A stretch of DNA of 64,000 bases from DAOTXR01 sp034435375 (GCA_034435375.1 DAOTXR010000039.1:1-64000); one strand, 5' to 3'; shown: positions 1 to 8,915, numbered from the stretch's first letter. The notes: a model not told the origin generated them from the letters alone. Program-made: numbers and translations.

Positions 1-134
1 CGAAACTGCGCCATCCCGTGCATCCCCAGCACCTTCGTGATCGCCGCCGTCAGCGTCGTCTTCCCGTGGTCTATGTGCCCGATTGTCCCTACATTGACGT
101 GCGGCTTGGTCCGCTCGAATATCGCCTTTCCCAC
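1..134 (-). CDS. tuf: Translation elongation factor Tu, N-terminal part (runs off left edge)
   Basis: EF-Tu delivers aminoacyl-tRNA to the ribosome as a GTPase. Reading the minus strand from a GTG at 134 gives about 44 residues before the window ends. They include KPHVNVGTIGHIDHGK, which is the EF-Tu N-terminus with the P-loop GHIDHGKT. A strong Shine-Dalgarno (AGGAGGAG, complement of about 141-149) precedes the GTG. The gene is the last member of a tRNA-tuf transcription unit whose promoter lies at 634-662. The rest of the protein is outside the window. Confidence 0.95.
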   Translation of the reverse strand, partial: MGKAIFERTKPHVNVGTIGHIDHGKTTLTAAITKVLGMHGMAQF

Positions 135-211
135 CTGAACACTCCTCCTCGATAAATTAAGAGCTGTTGCCCTTCAAAATGGCCTGATACTCAGAAAGAG
201 AGGCAAACAGG

Positions 212-284
212 AGCCCACGATGGGACTTGAACCCATGACCCCATTCTTACCAAGAATGTGCTCTACCGGCTGAGCTACGTGGGC
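212..284 (-). tRNA. thrT: tRNA-Thr (anticodon GGT)
   Basis: The minus strand folds as a 73-nt cloverleaf. The acceptor arms are GCCCACG and CGTGGGC. The D-arm contains TAGCTCAGCCGGTAGAGC, the anticodon loop is TTGGTAA giving GGT, and the T-loop contains GGTTCAAGTC. No CCA is encoded. It lies about 80 nt upstream of tuf, the place thrT occupies in the classical tRNA-tufB operon. Confidence 0.97.
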
Positions 285-319
285 AGGTTTGGCTGTCAGC
301 TCATGGTCGGGGGAAAAGG

Positions 320-392
320 TGGAGATGAGGGGATTCGAACCCCTGACCTCCGCCGTGCAAAGGCGGCGCTCTCCCAATTGAGCTACATCCCC
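320..392 (-). tRNA. alaT: tRNA-Ala (anticodon TGC)
   Basis: A 73-nt minus-strand cloverleaf with acceptor arms GGGGATG and CATCTCC. Position 3-70 is a G-T pair, the classical alanine identity element, and the discriminator is A. The anticodon loop TTTGCAC gives TGC. It sits where tRNA-Gly is found in the enterobacterial thrU-tyrU-glyT-thrT-tufB operon, so the isotype at this slot differs here. Confidence 0.96.
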
Positions 393-422
393 ACGACCAG
401 ACTGTGTAGGCTAACAACCTAG

Positions 423-505
423 TGGGCCGGGTAGGACTCGAACCTACGAAGGCTTCTGCCAGCAGATTTACAGTCTGCCCCCTTTGCCGCTCGGGACACC
501 GACCC
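423..505 (-). tRNA. tyrT: tRNA-Tyr (anticodon GTA)
   Basis: An 83-nt class II tRNA on the minus strand with a long variable arm. The acceptor arms are GGGTCGG and CCGGCCC with discriminator A. The anticodon loop CTGTAAA gives GTA, and the T-arm contains GGTTCGAGTCC. It is the second gene of the four-tRNA operon. Confidence 0.97.
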
Positions 506-550
506 AGGTCTCACTTGTTAAGCTGTACAGATATCCAGCATAGAGCGACA

Positions 551-623
551 AGCCGATGATGGGAATCGAACCCATAACCTACGCTTTACAAGAGCGTCGC
601 TCTGCCAGTTGAGCTACATCGGC
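551..623 (-). tRNA. thrU: tRNA-Thr (anticodon TGT)
   Basis: A 73-nt minus-strand cloverleaf with acceptor arms GCCGATG and CATCGGC. The anticodon loop CTTGTAA gives TGT, and the T-arm contains GGTTCGATTCC. It is the first gene of the tRNA-tuf unit, only a few bases downstream of the start site predicted from the promoter at 634-662. Confidence 0.97.
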
Positions 624-633
624 AGCCGCCAAA

Positions 634-662
634 ATTATAGCATGTGATGCAGCATCTCTCAA
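634..662 (-). promoter_or_regulatory. Sigma-70 type promoter of the tRNA-tuf operon
   Basis: On the minus strand, TTGAGA (complement of 657-662) is followed after exactly 17 nt by TATAAT (complement of 634-639). The TATAAT is preceded by TGC, which makes an extended -10. Predicted start is near 627, just before tRNA-Thr(TGT). No competing promoter is evident between the tRNAs. Confidence 0.85.
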
Positions 663-1179
663 CATTAACTGCATCCGTCATACAGACAGAGCGCCATCCT
701 ATTAGCGGGCGGATATTACCGCAGACTAGCAGGACCGTCAATATGGCGATCAGGCTCACAGGCGCTGTCCGGCCTGCCTGCTTGTCCGCACAGGGCGCGT
801 TTCAGGTTTGGGGCTTCAACGTCGCGCTCGCCATCCCGCTGGAAGCCCTGCCCCCAACGAGGAACGCTCCCCTCTGCACAACACCGTTTGACATTTCGGG
901 GCACTTCTGGCATCCTAATAAGTGAACCAAAGCCTAGCGCTGGCATGGCCACCATCCCCAAGTTTGATTATCTGCCATGAGACGGGCCGAAAGTGGGCTT
1001 TGGTGTTATCATGTTTGTCTTCGTGGTTAAGTTTCAGAATCGCCTGCAAGAGCGTATGCAACAGCAAAGTCGCCACAGGATAGTTTTTCTGTCTCTAGTG
1101 TCTTAAATGTTTATTGGAAGTGTCCACACGGAGTGCACCTTTTCCAAAACAGCCGGAGATTGTAGAGAGGTGTTACGTG
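663..1179. other. Intergenic region of about 520 bp without a convincing gene
   Basis: This lies between the divergent tRNA-tuf unit and the S1-domain gene. Open frames occur on both strands (for example 644-925 plus and 716-961 minus). They lack a Shine-Dalgarno, look like no known protein and overlap each other, so I do not call them. A TTGACA occurs at 888-893 but has no good -10 at the right distance. I could not recognise a tRNA, tmRNA, SRP RNA or riboswitch here. Confidence 0.5.
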
Positions 1180-2196
1180 ATGTCAGCAGATATGCACCCA
1201 CACAAAGACACACCTTTATCGCCGCCCCTTGATCTAGACGAAGGATACTGGTCTGCTCTACTCAAGGAAGGAGAACATTCACTCAATACACCCTCAGGGT
1301 CCCCCGATAACTCCCCGGGAGAGCACGCTGGGCGAGAACAGAGTGCCAGTCCCAACCAGGGCTATGAGGGGTACGTCAGCGAGCACGATTGGAACATTGC
1401 CCAAAAGACATTCGAGAACGACGAAACCGTTGAACTGGTCGTAACAGGCTATAACCGCGGCGGGTTGCTCGTCTCGTGGAACAGTTTGCGAGGCTTTGTC
1501 CCGGCCAGCCAGCTTGTCAGCTTCCCTGTCGATGTCGACGAGTTTACACGCCGCACCATGCTTGCCCGCTATGTCACCCGCCGCCTGACCCTCCGCATTA
1601 TCGAACTGGATGTTGCCCTTAACCGCCTCATCCTCTCTGAGCGGGCTGCCCAGGTTGAGCCTGGGCGACGCGCCAAAGTTTTGACGGCGCTTTCGGCAGG
1701 CACAGTGCGCAAGGGCGTGGTGACCAATCTGTGCGACTTCGGGGCCTTTGTGGACCTGGGGGGCGTCGAAGGGCTGATCCACATCTCGGAGCTTTCATGG
1801 GGCCGTGTGGGGCACCCCCGCGATGTGCTCAGCAGTGGCCAGGAAGTTGAAGTTTACATCATGGCCGTCGAGCCTGAGGATGAGCGGATCGCTCTGAGCC
1901 TCAAGCGGTTGCAGCCTGATCCCTGGGAGACGGTCGAGAAGCGCTACCAGATTGGCCAGATCATCCAGGGAGTGATCACCAATGTGGTGGACTTCGGCGC
2001 GTTTGCCTGCATTGAGGAAGGGCTGGAAGGGTTGATCCACATCTCGGAGCTGGCCGAGGGGCAGTTCCTTCATCCACGCAACGTGGTCAGTGAAGGTGAC
2101 AAGATCGAGGCCCGCATCCTGAACATCGATGGCTCGTCGCGCCGGTTAGGTCTCAGCCTGCGCCTCAACCGGCCCAACGGCGATCAGGACAGCTAA
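1180..2196 (+). CDS. rpsA: S1 RNA-binding domain protein (ribosomal protein S1-like)
   Basis: A 338-residue protein likely to bind mRNA on the 30S subunit. After an acidic, low-complexity N-terminus (about residues 1-80) come three S1/OB-fold repeats. The first is divergent (VELVVTGYNRGGLLVSWNSL, then GFVPASQL). The second and third are canonical, each with DFGAF followed by EGLIHISEL. S1 in proteobacteria has six repeats; three or four is common elsewhere. I chose ATG at 1180, preceded by GTG and a GAGAGG ribosome site, rather than an upstream in-frame TTG. The protein ends shortly after the last repeat. It could alternatively be an S1-like RNA-binding protein rather than a structural ribosomal protein. 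Confidence 0.88.
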   Translation: MSADMHPHKDTPLSPPLDLDEGYWSALLKEGEHSLNTPSGSPDNSPGEHAGREQSASPNQGYEGYVSEHDWNIAQKTFENDETVELVVTGYNRGGLLVSWNSLRGFVPASQLVSFPVDVDEFTRRTMLARYVTRRLTLRIIELDVALNRLILSERAAQVEPGRRAKVLTALSAGTVRKGVVTNLCDFGAFVDLGGVEGLIHISELSWGRVGHPRDVLSSGQEVEVYIMAVEPEDERIALSLKRLQPDPWETVEKRYQIGQIIQGVITNVVDFGAFACIEEGLEGLIHISELAEGQFLHPRNVVSEGDKIEARILNIDGSSRRLGLSLRLNRPNGDQDS

Positions 2197-2301
2197 TTCC
2201 TGTAGGCTGCCTGACCACCTTGAGGCAATAATAATCACAGGGCCGCATGGCACACGGCGGTTCTTTCGACCGTGTTATTCCTGGCTTTAATCGAACATAT
2301 G

Positions 2302-2310
2302 TGCTATCAT
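2302..2310 (+). promoter_or_regulatory. Possible extended -10 promoter before ftsK
   Basis: TGC-TATCAT lies 57 nt upstream of the ftsK ATG at 2367 and resembles an extended -10 (TGn-TATAAT). There is no good -35 box 16-18 nt upstream, so this is tentative. Confidence 0.35.
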
Positions 2311-2366
2311 CGTGTCGGAATGCAACCAGACTATGCGCCGTACTGGTAAACATCGGATGACCGTGC

Positions 2367-5300
2367 ATGAGTGACCAGATATTCCAGCAACCGGAGCAGG
2401 AACCCGAAGAGGGTTTCGATCCCTCCAGCATCGACGATCACTTTGCAGATGACTTTCAGGATGACTTCCTCGAACGGCGTCTGAGAGGTGATGAGCCATC
2501 TCAGCCTAACCAAGCCGCCCGTCAGGTCACCGACGTCAGGCCGTCCTCCTTGCCTGCCCGACCGGCATCGGGCGCTCTGCCCGGTCACCCTTCGGGTCCA
2601 GGATCGGGGTCTCCTCCGATCGCCAGATCAGGAAGCCCATCTGCTCCGCCGTCCCCCTCTGCCAAGCCAGGTGGATCGCGATCTGGATCGCCTTCGAAAC
2701 CCAAGCCTGGCAGCGCTGCGCCTTTGCCACCCTCACCGGGAGGGACCAAACCACTGCCCTCCGTGCCGGAAGGCAGGCCGCTCAGCGAGCGGCCCCAGAC
2801 CAGACAGCCCAGCAGCACCAATCCTTTGCCGTCTAGGCCATCGGTGCCAGACGCTTCGCCATCCTCTGGGCCTGCGCAGGGTGGCACCAAACCTCTGACT
2901 TCCTCGACGGCTGCATCGAGCAGACCTGCTCAGCCTGAGGCAGCACCGCCTGTGGGGCAAGAAGGCGCTAAGCCGCCGCCGTCATCGCTTCCCGCCAGAC
3001 CGGGCGGTCCACCCCCGACGACGCCATCGCCAGGCACGCCTAGCAGCCGTCCTGCTCCAACAGCCATACCACCTGGCCGGCCAGAGGATGGCCCTGCCCG
3101 GCGACTCTCGCCAAGCAGACCCGCTGGAGCGACCTCCAGCCGTTCCAGGGCTGCGCCTGCAAAGAAGAAAAGCGCCAATCACACAACCGCGCCGGAGCGA
3201 TCTCTCCCTGGGGTTTCCGGTGTGCGGGTTAAGATGCGTGCAGCAGGGCGGCAGGTTGCCCAGCCTGCCGCAGCAGAGCCAGTCTGGCTGCAACGCCTTC
3301 AATCCAGGATTCCGGCTTATGCCGATGAGATGCTGGCCTTCGTGCTGATCGGCATCGGCCTGCTGTCGTTCCTGACGCTGCTCAGCCCTCAGAGCGGCGA
3401 ACTAGGATCGGCCTGGTCAGAAGTGCTGCGGCAGTGGTTTGGCCTGGGCGCCTATGTCATCTCGGCGGCCATTCTGGGCATCGGTGCGCTGATGCTAGTG
3501 CCCAAGTTGGGCGTCCAGATCAGATTGAGTTGGCTTCGGCTGGCCTTCGGTGAAGTGTTCTTTGTGTTCCTGCTGGCAACCATCCACGCAGGGGTCCGGG
3601 CTTCGGTAGGTGGAGAGGCTGGTCACGTTGAGGCATTTGCCCAGGCCATGGAAGGGCGCGGGGGCGGACTTGTTGGGTGGGCCGTTCAGGACCTGATCCA
3701 CATGTTGCTGGGAGATGTGGTCACAGGACTAGCCTTGCTGGCCCTCCTGGCCATCAGCGCTGGGCTGACGCTGGGCATCCGCCGTAAGCACCTGATCGAC
3801 GCACTGGCAAACTTCCAGCGCTGGCTCTTAGTGAGGGCTGGAGGGCCGGACTTGGCTCCCGGCCCCGGCAAGCAAGAGGCTGTATCGGAGACAACAGCCG
3901 CCTCCTCTCCCGATCAGGCCGTCCCGGTGGATCCCCCAGGCGATCCCAGCGATCTGGTGCAGCACGTTGGCCCAGATGGCTCGGTGCTGGTTGAGCTACC
4001 ACCCATCCCTGGCCGCCCTTCCATCGTGACCGGCGAGCGCGGGGCTGGTGCGCTGACCACAGTCCGCCCAGGTTACAGGATGGCAGGACTCGCGCCGTTT
4101 GGCCACGATGGCCGACCCTCCAGCCGCATCGAGCGGCTCAAGGCGCGGCACGAAGATCGGCTTGAGAACATTGAGTTCCGCTTCAAGCTGGAGGAGATCG
4201 TCGACCGGAAGCGGCTGCGCAAACGGCCACCCAAGCTCCCACCGATGGAACTGCTGGATGAGGTTAAGCTTGAGCGACCCAGCGACGAGGAGATCAACCT
4301 CAGTGCAGCGATCATCGAGGAGACCGCCGCCGACTTTGGGATGAGGGTCAGAGTAGTCGGCGTCAAATCCGGGCCAACGGTCACGCAATACGCCGTCCAA
4401 CCGTTTGCCGAGGTTCAACAGGAAGATGGCACGAGGGTCGTTCAGCGTGTGCGAGTGACGCGCATTGCTGCGCTGGCCAGCGACCTGTCGCTGACGCTGG
4501 CCGCCCGCAGCGTGCGCATCCAGGCCCCTGTGCCCGGCACCAACTATATCGGCATTGAGGTCCCCAATGCGCGGCCTGGCATTGTCTCGCTGCGCCCGGT
4601 GATGTCATCGGAGCAGTTCTTTCACATCAAAGGGCCGCTGGCCATTGCGCTGGGCCGCGAGGTTGATGGCTCGCCGTTTGCTTTTGACCTGAGCAAATTG
4701 CCTCACCTGTTGATCGGCGGGACGACCGGCTCCGGCAAATCGGTATGTCTGCGCTCGATAGCAACCTGCCTTGTCATCAACAATCGCCCAGACCAGCTCC
4801 GGCTGATCATGATCGATCCCAAGATGGTTGAGTTGGTGCGCTTTAATGGGCTGCCGCACCTGCTGGGCCGCGTGGAGGTGCAACTCGACCGTATCATTGG
4901 CGTGCTGCGCTGGGTGACGCGCGAGATGGATCGGCGCTACCGCCTGATGGAAGAAGCTCTGGCCCGCAACATCGACGTGTACAACCGAAGCCGCCATCAT
5001 AAGCACCGCCTGCCGCGTATCGTGGTGCTGATCGATGAGCTGGCCGAGCTGATGGCCGAACACCCCGATGAGACCGAACATCTGTTGACGAGGCTGGCGC
5101 AGATGGCTCGCGCTACGGGCATCCATCTGGTGGTCGCCACACAGCGTCCCAGCACAGACGTGCTCACCGGCCTGATCAAAGCCAACTTTCCGGCGCGTAT
5201 CGCATTTGCGGTGGCATCTGGGGCGGACTCGCGCGTCATTATCGACACGGTAGGCGCAGAAGACTTGATCGGCAACGGCGACATGCTGTATCAGTCGCCA

Positions 5301-5693
5301 GAAGCAGCCGCGCCCGTCCGCGTGCAGGGTTGCTTCGTAAGCGATAGTGAGATGGAGCGTGTGGTTGATTATTGGCGCAATAACTGGGAGTTCGATGAGG
5401 ACAGTGAAGCGCCCTGGGAGCGCGCCCTCAAGCACCGTGCGCTGATCGAAGAAACCGACGAGATGCTGGAAGAGGCAATCCGCATCGTCCAGCAGGAGGG
5501 TGAGGCCTCGGCCTCGCTCCTGCAACGCAGGCTAAACGTGGGCTATCCGCGTGCTGGGCGTATCATCGACCTGTTGCACCGGCTGGGAGTGGTGGGGCCG
5601 GAGGAGGCCGGGGGGCGCAACCGCAAGGTGCTGATCAAGCCCGACGAGGATCCCATCGATTACATCATGCGGCAGCGCCGTGGTAAACTATAG
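2367..5693 (+). CDS. ftsK: DNA translocase FtsK/SpoIIIE family
   Basis: A 1108-residue ATP-driven DNA pump that clears chromosomal DNA at the division septum. Residues 20-275 are extremely Pro/Ser/Gly-rich, a long flexible linker placed before the membrane part. Hydrophobic segments follow between about 320 and 475, consistent with four membrane helices. The motor has a Walker A motif GGTTGSGKS near residue 783 and a Walker B motif VVLIDELAEL near 885. The C-terminus is a winged-helix gamma domain (QRRLNVGYPRAGRIIDLL) that recognises polar DNA motifs. In typical FtsK the linker follows the membrane domain; here most disorder precedes it. The ATG follows a weak ribosome site. A methyltransferase follows after 176 bp. 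Confidence 0.95.
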   Translation: MSDQIFQQPEQEPEEGFDPSSIDDHFADDFQDDFLERRLRGDEPSQPNQAARQVTDVRPSSLPARPASGALPGHPSGPGSGSPPIARSGSPSAPPSPSAKPGGSRSGSPSKPKPGSAAPLPPSPGGTKPLPSVPEGRPLSERPQTRQPSSTNPLPSRPSVPDASPSSGPAQGGTKPLTSSTAASSRPAQPEAAPPVGQEGAKPPPSSLPARPGGPPPTTPSPGTPSSRPAPTAIPPGRPEDGPARRLSPSRPAGATSSRSRAAPAKKKSANHTTAPERSLPGVSGVRVKMRAAGRQVAQPAAAEPVWLQRLQSRIPAYADEMLAFVLIGIGLLSFLTLLSPQSGELGSAWSEVLRQWFGLGAYVISAAILGIGALMLVPKLGVQIRLSWLRLAFGEVFFVFLLATIHAGVRASVGGEAGHVEAFAQAMEGRGGGLVGWAVQDLIHMLLGDVVTGLALLALLAISAGLTLGIRRKHLIDALANFQRWLLVRAGGPDLAPGPGKQEAVSETTAASSPDQAVPVDPPGDPSDLVQHVGPDGSVLVELPPIPGRPSIVTGERGAGALTTVRPGYRMAGLAPFGHDGRPSSRIERLKARHEDRLENIEFRFKLEEIVDRKRLRKRPPKLPPMELLDEVKLERPSDEEINLSAAIIEETAADFGMRVRVVGVKSGPTVTQYAVQPFAEVQQEDGTRVVQRVRVTRIAALASDLSLTLAARSVRIQAPVPGTNYIGIEVPNARPGIVSLRPVMSSEQFFHIKGPLAIALGREVDGSPFAFDLSKLPHLLIGGTTGSGKSVCLRSIATCLVINNRPDQLRLIMIDPKMVELVRFNGLPHLLGRVEVQLDRIIGVLRWVTREMDRRYRLMEEALARNIDVYNRSRHHKHRLPRIVVLIDELAELMAEHPDETEHLLTRLAQMARATGIHLVVATQRPSTDVLTGLIKANFPARIAFAVASGADSRVIIDTVGAEDLIGNGDMLYQSPEAAAPVRVQGCFVSDSEMERVVDYWRNNWEFDEDSEAPWERALKHRALIEETDEMLEEAIRIVQQEGEASASLLQRRLNVGYPRAGRIIDLLHRLGVVGPEEAGGRNRKVLIKPDEDPIDYIMRQRRGKL

Positions 5694-5869
5694 TCTTGGC
5701 GGACCTGCCGGACAACGATCCCGGAGGGGCGCACATTCCAGCGCCCCTGATCGTTTGAAGTGGACGGGTGTAAGGGCAATCCCAAACTTCCCTGGCAGAA
5801 TTCTCTTGAACCCTGGCTGCCGAGCGCCTGATCTGGCAGGGAGGCGGCAGTACAGGGAGGAGTAGGTGA

Positions 5870-6709
5870 ATGAGCATCACGATGAGAAAAGTCAGTCTGA
5901 GCCACCTCCAGGTCCGGAGCTGGCTTAAAGAACGCGGGCTGCTGTGGACAGTCCTGTACGTGCTGAGGTGGGGTGTTGCGCTGGTGCTGCGTGGTATTGA
6001 TCACCTGATCATGACCATCGAGCGGCGTCACCTGTGGATGGGCAAGGACACCGTGTCGGCGCTATACCACACTGTCGAGGAAAACCGCGCCACCTGGAAC
6101 GAGTGGGACTGGTCGCAACGCGGTGAGGAATGGACCAGCGACCTCAACCCATCGCGCGGCTCCGATCCTCAGGCCTGGAAGCAGACTCTGATCGACGACA
6201 TGATGCGCCGATATATCACCCCCGGCTCAACCGTCCTGGAGATCGGTCCTGGCGGCGGGCGCTGGACCGAATTCCTGCAGCCCATCGCTGGGCGGTTGCT
6301 GCTGGCGGATGTGGCCGAGAAGTGCCTAGAGGTATGTCAGGAACGCTTTGCTGGATGCAGCAACCTCGAATATCACCTGGTGACTGACCGTTTAGAGTTC
6401 ATCCCCGACGACAGCATCGACCACGTGTGGTCGTATGACGTGTTTGTTCACCTGAACGCAGAGACCATCCAGCAGTATCTGGAGGATTTTCGCCGCATCC
6501 TCAAGCCTGGCGGTGTGGCGGTGATCCATCACGGGGGCAACTATACGTTCAGGAAACGAATCCTGGGCTGGCGCTCGCAGGTCGATGACCGGTTCTTCAC
6601 CCACCTGGTAGAGCAACAAGGGCTTGAGATCATCCAGCAGGATCGGCAACATGGCCACATCGAGGGCGATGTGATCACTGTGTTCCGCAAGCCATCCGCC
6701 GGATCATAG
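5870..6709 (+). CDS. Class I SAM-dependent methyltransferase
   Basis: A 279-residue protein with a Rossmann-type methyltransferase fold starting near residue 115. Motif I is VLEIGPGGGRWTEFL, which binds S-adenosylmethionine. The motif II/post-I region is LLADVAEKCLEVC, and an FRRILKPGGVAVIHHGG stretch is typical of this family. The first 50 residues are hydrophobic and basic and may associate with the membrane. A good ribosome site (GGGAGGAG) precedes the ATG. The substrate cannot be read from the sequence. It lies 28 bp before the glycosidase-like gene in the same direction, so the two are probably co-transcribed, which hints at a glycan or lipid substrate. That link is inference only. Confidence 0.85.
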   Translation: MSITMRKVSLSHLQVRSWLKERGLLWTVLYVLRWGVALVLRGIDHLIMTIERRHLWMGKDTVSALYHTVEENRATWNEWDWSQRGEEWTSDLNPSRGSDPQAWKQTLIDDMMRRYITPGSTVLEIGPGGGRWTEFLQPIAGRLLLADVAEKCLEVCQERFAGCSNLEYHLVTDRLEFIPDDSIDHVWSYDVFVHLNAETIQQYLEDFRRILKPGGVAVIHHGGNYTFRKRILGWRSQVDDRFFTHLVEQQGLEIIQQDRQHGHIEGDVITVFRKPSAGS

Positions 6710-6737
6710 ACTTCGCTCGATTCAGACGCGAAAGCCC

Positions 6738-8291
6738 ATGCGCACCAAATCTTCTCGGCCTCCTCGGTTCAGGATAATGGTCGTGCTGCCAGCGATCCTG
6801 GCGGCGCTGCTGTGGGCAGGAAAAACGGCCCGCCTTCAAGAGGTCGATCCCGCCCTCTCCTACGATCCTCGTTTTGGCGCGGTCGAGACCTATCATACCC
6901 CAGCCCTGGCTGACACGGCCCGCGTGGGCTGGACGCGCATCATCTTCTACTGGAGCGAGCTTAAGAAAGACGGTCCCGACGAGTGGAACTGGTTTCATGC
7001 GCCGCTGTCGCGCATCGACCGTGAGATCGCGGGTGGGCGCGAGGTCGTCGGGCTGCTGAAGCATACGCCTGCCTTTGCCACCGATGGGATGCCAGGGGCG
7101 GGCGTGCCACGCGGACTGTATCTGCCTGTCGATGACCCCGGCAACCTGTGGGCCGGGTTCGTGCGCGAAGTCGTCAGAGCCTATCAGGGACGCATTCACC
7201 GCTGGATCATCTGGAATGAGCCAGACATCGCGCTCGACACCTTCGGCGCACAATGGGCGGGGTCAGTGGAGGATTACTACCAGCTCGTCAAGGTGGCTTC
7301 TCTGGCTGCGCATATGGTAGACCCAACGATCCACATTCACCTGGGCGGACTGACATACTGGCATAATCCCGACTACCTGCGCGAGTTTCTGACCGTCGCC
7401 AGCCAGGACCCCACGGCTGCTGCTCATGGCTACTACTTCGATGTGGTCTCCGTGCACGTCTACTTCAAGCCAGAGACAACGCTCGACATCGTGACCGCGC
7501 TGCGCCAAACGCTAGCCGAGTTCGGGCTGGAAGACAAGGCAATCTGGATCAACGAAACCAACGCCCCACCCTACGACGATCCGGATCACCCCTGGCAGAA
7601 CCCTGTATTCCGCATCACACAGGATATGCAGGCGTCGTTCCTGCTCCAGGAGTTTGCGTTGGCGCTGGCCGCAGGCGTGGAGAGGATCGAAGTCTACAAA
7701 TGGATCGACGAACCTCCACCCCAGTCAGGCTTTGAGCCATATGGCCTGCTGCGCAGTGACACATCGCCGCGACCGGCTTACACTGCTTTCCGCGTGATCA
7801 CTGAACACTTCGCCGGGGTCACAGAAGCCCGGCTCATCCAGCGGGCCGAGCTTTACCAGGTGGCGCTGGCCCGTGGCGATCTGACTACACGGGTGTTGTG
7901 GGCGCGTGGCCCATATCCCGTGATCGCTGTCGTGCCCGCCCTGGCCGGTTCGGCCCGTTTGGTGGACCAGACCCGCGCCGGGCGGGCTATCCCGGCAGTA
8001 GCGGGAATGTACCTCCTTTTCCTCAAACAGGCTCCTTGCCATCCTGATGAAGAGTGCCTGGTGGGTGGACCACCCCTGCTGCTGATCGAGGAGGCCCGCG
8101 CTGATCTGGATGCCACCGATCGGTTGTTCAGCCCGCTGGCTTTCGACATCACGCCGCGCGTAGTCGCTGCCGGTGTAGCCGGGGCAGGTGGGCTGGGTGT
8201 AGGGGCCGCGGTGACCCTGGCGCTGATCCGGCGGCAAGCAAGGCTGAATCGGGCGCATCGGCAGGCCACACTCAACGAAGTGCGGGAGTGA
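6738..8291 (+). CDS. Membrane-anchored clan GH-A glycoside hydrolase-like protein
   Basis: A 517-residue protein with an N-terminal hydrophobic segment (about residues 12-28, signal or anchor) and a C-terminal membrane segment near 475-497 (AAGVAGAGGLGVGAAVTLAL) followed by basic residues. Between them lies a TIM-barrel-like domain. Its WNEPD (Glu161) matches the acid/base motif of clan GH-A enzymes, and INETN (Glu273) is placed like the nucleophile on strand 7. Families such as GH5, GH39 or GH42 fit, but I cannot pick one. The topology suggests an extracytoplasmic enzyme tethered to the membrane. The NUDIX gene begins at its stop codon. Confidence 0.7.
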   Translation: MRTKSSRPPRFRIMVVLPAILAALLWAGKTARLQEVDPALSYDPRFGAVETYHTPALADTARVGWTRIIFYWSELKKDGPDEWNWFHAPLSRIDREIAGGREVVGLLKHTPAFATDGMPGAGVPRGLYLPVDDPGNLWAGFVREVVRAYQGRIHRWIIWNEPDIALDTFGAQWAGSVEDYYQLVKVASLAAHMVDPTIHIHLGGLTYWHNPDYLREFLTVASQDPTAAAHGYYFDVVSVHVYFKPETTLDIVTALRQTLAEFGLEDKAIWINETNAPPYDDPDHPWQNPVFRITQDMQASFLLQEFALALAAGVERIEVYKWIDEPPPQSGFEPYGLLRSDTSPRPAYTAFRVITEHFAGVTEARLIQRAELYQVALARGDLTTRVLWARGPYPVIAVVPALAGSARLVDQTRAGRAIPAVAGMYLLFLKQAPCHPDEECLVGGPPLLLIEEARADLDATDRLFSPLAFDITPRVVAAGVAGAGGLGVGAAVTLALIRRQARLNRAHRQATLNEVRE

Positions 8292-8296
8292 GAGCG

Positions 8297-8830
8297 ATGG
8301 ATCGGTGGCAGATCAGCAACAGGCAGGTGATCCTCGAGCATCCCTTCGTGAGGATGATTGTGGACACGCTGACGCGCGACGGACAATCGCGGCCTTATTA
8401 CTTCCTCGACAGCCCGGTTGACGCCGTCGCCACGGTCGCTGTGACCGATGATCGGCGCCTTGTCCTGACCCGCCAGTACCGCCATCCCATCGGGCGCGTC
8501 ATTTTCGACCTGCCCGCCGGACGAGCTGGCGCGGGCGAGGATGTGCTGGCTGGGGCGCAGCGCGAGCTTGAAGAGGAAACAGGCTATCGGGCCGGATGCC
8601 TCTCGCCCTTGGGGCGGGTAAATCCCTTCCCCGGCTCGCTGCGGGTGACTCTGCACCTATTTTTTGCGTCGGACCTTCAGCCGGGCGAGCAGCGGCTCGA
8701 CGAGGGCGAGGAGCTAGAGGTGCACCTGCGTCCCTTCGACGAAGTATATGCCGAGGTGCTGGCAGGCCAGCACCTGGACGGCGCGCTACAGATCGGCGTG
8801 CTGCTGGCAAGAGCCAAAGGGTTGGCGTGA
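8297..8830 (+). CDS. NUDIX hydrolase (ADP-ribose pyrophosphatase-like)
   Basis: A 177-residue enzyme expected to cleave a nucleoside diphosphate linked to another moiety, such as ADP-ribose. The full Nudix box is present around residues 75-97: G-x5-E-x7-RELEEETGY, all metal-binding residues intact. Upstream YFLDSPVDAVATVAVT and LTRQYRHPIGRVIFDLPAG are typical of the ADP-ribose pyrophosphatase branch. A GTG at 8288 would overlap the preceding stop. I prefer ATG 8297, which has GGGAG at 8 nt. It is followed by a strong hairpin at 8847-8878 that separates it from a convergent gene. Confidence 0.9.
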   Translation: MDRWQISNRQVILEHPFVRMIVDTLTRDGQSRPYYFLDSPVDAVATVAVTDDRRLVLTRQYRHPIGRVIFDLPAGRAGAGEDVLAGAQRELEEETGYRAGCLSPLGRVNPFPGSLRVTLHLFFASDLQPGEQRLDEGEELEVHLRPFDEVYAEVLAGQHLDGALQIGVLLARAKGLA

Positions 8831-8846
8831 TCGGCGTCAGACACAG

Positions 8847-8878
8847 CAGCAGGGACACGGCGCATCGTGTCCCTGCTG
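8847..8878. terminator. Hairpin terminator between convergent genes
   Basis: A perfect 13-bp inverted repeat (CAGCAGGGACACG at 8847-8859 and CGTGTCCCTGCTG at 8866-8878) with a 6-nt loop. It lies between the NUDIX gene (plus) and the baeRF gene (minus). There is no clear U-tract on either side, so it may act as a bidirectional, partly factor-dependent terminator or as a 3' end stabiliser. Confidence 0.65.
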
Positions 8879-8915
8879 GAATCACATAGGACTGCCCCAG
8901 CGGGGCCGCCGCGTT

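Noticed and set aside
888..893. TTGACA as a promoter for the S1 gene
   Set aside because: No acceptable -10 lies 16-18 nt downstream, and it is nearly 290 nt from the start codon.
644..961. Short overlapping frames on both strands upstream of the S1 gene
   Set aside because: No Shine-Dalgarno, composition unlike neighbouring genes, and mutually overlapping.
4605..5525. A 306-residue minus-strand frame
   Set aside because: Antisense to the FtsK motor domain; no ribosome site and no homology that I recognise.
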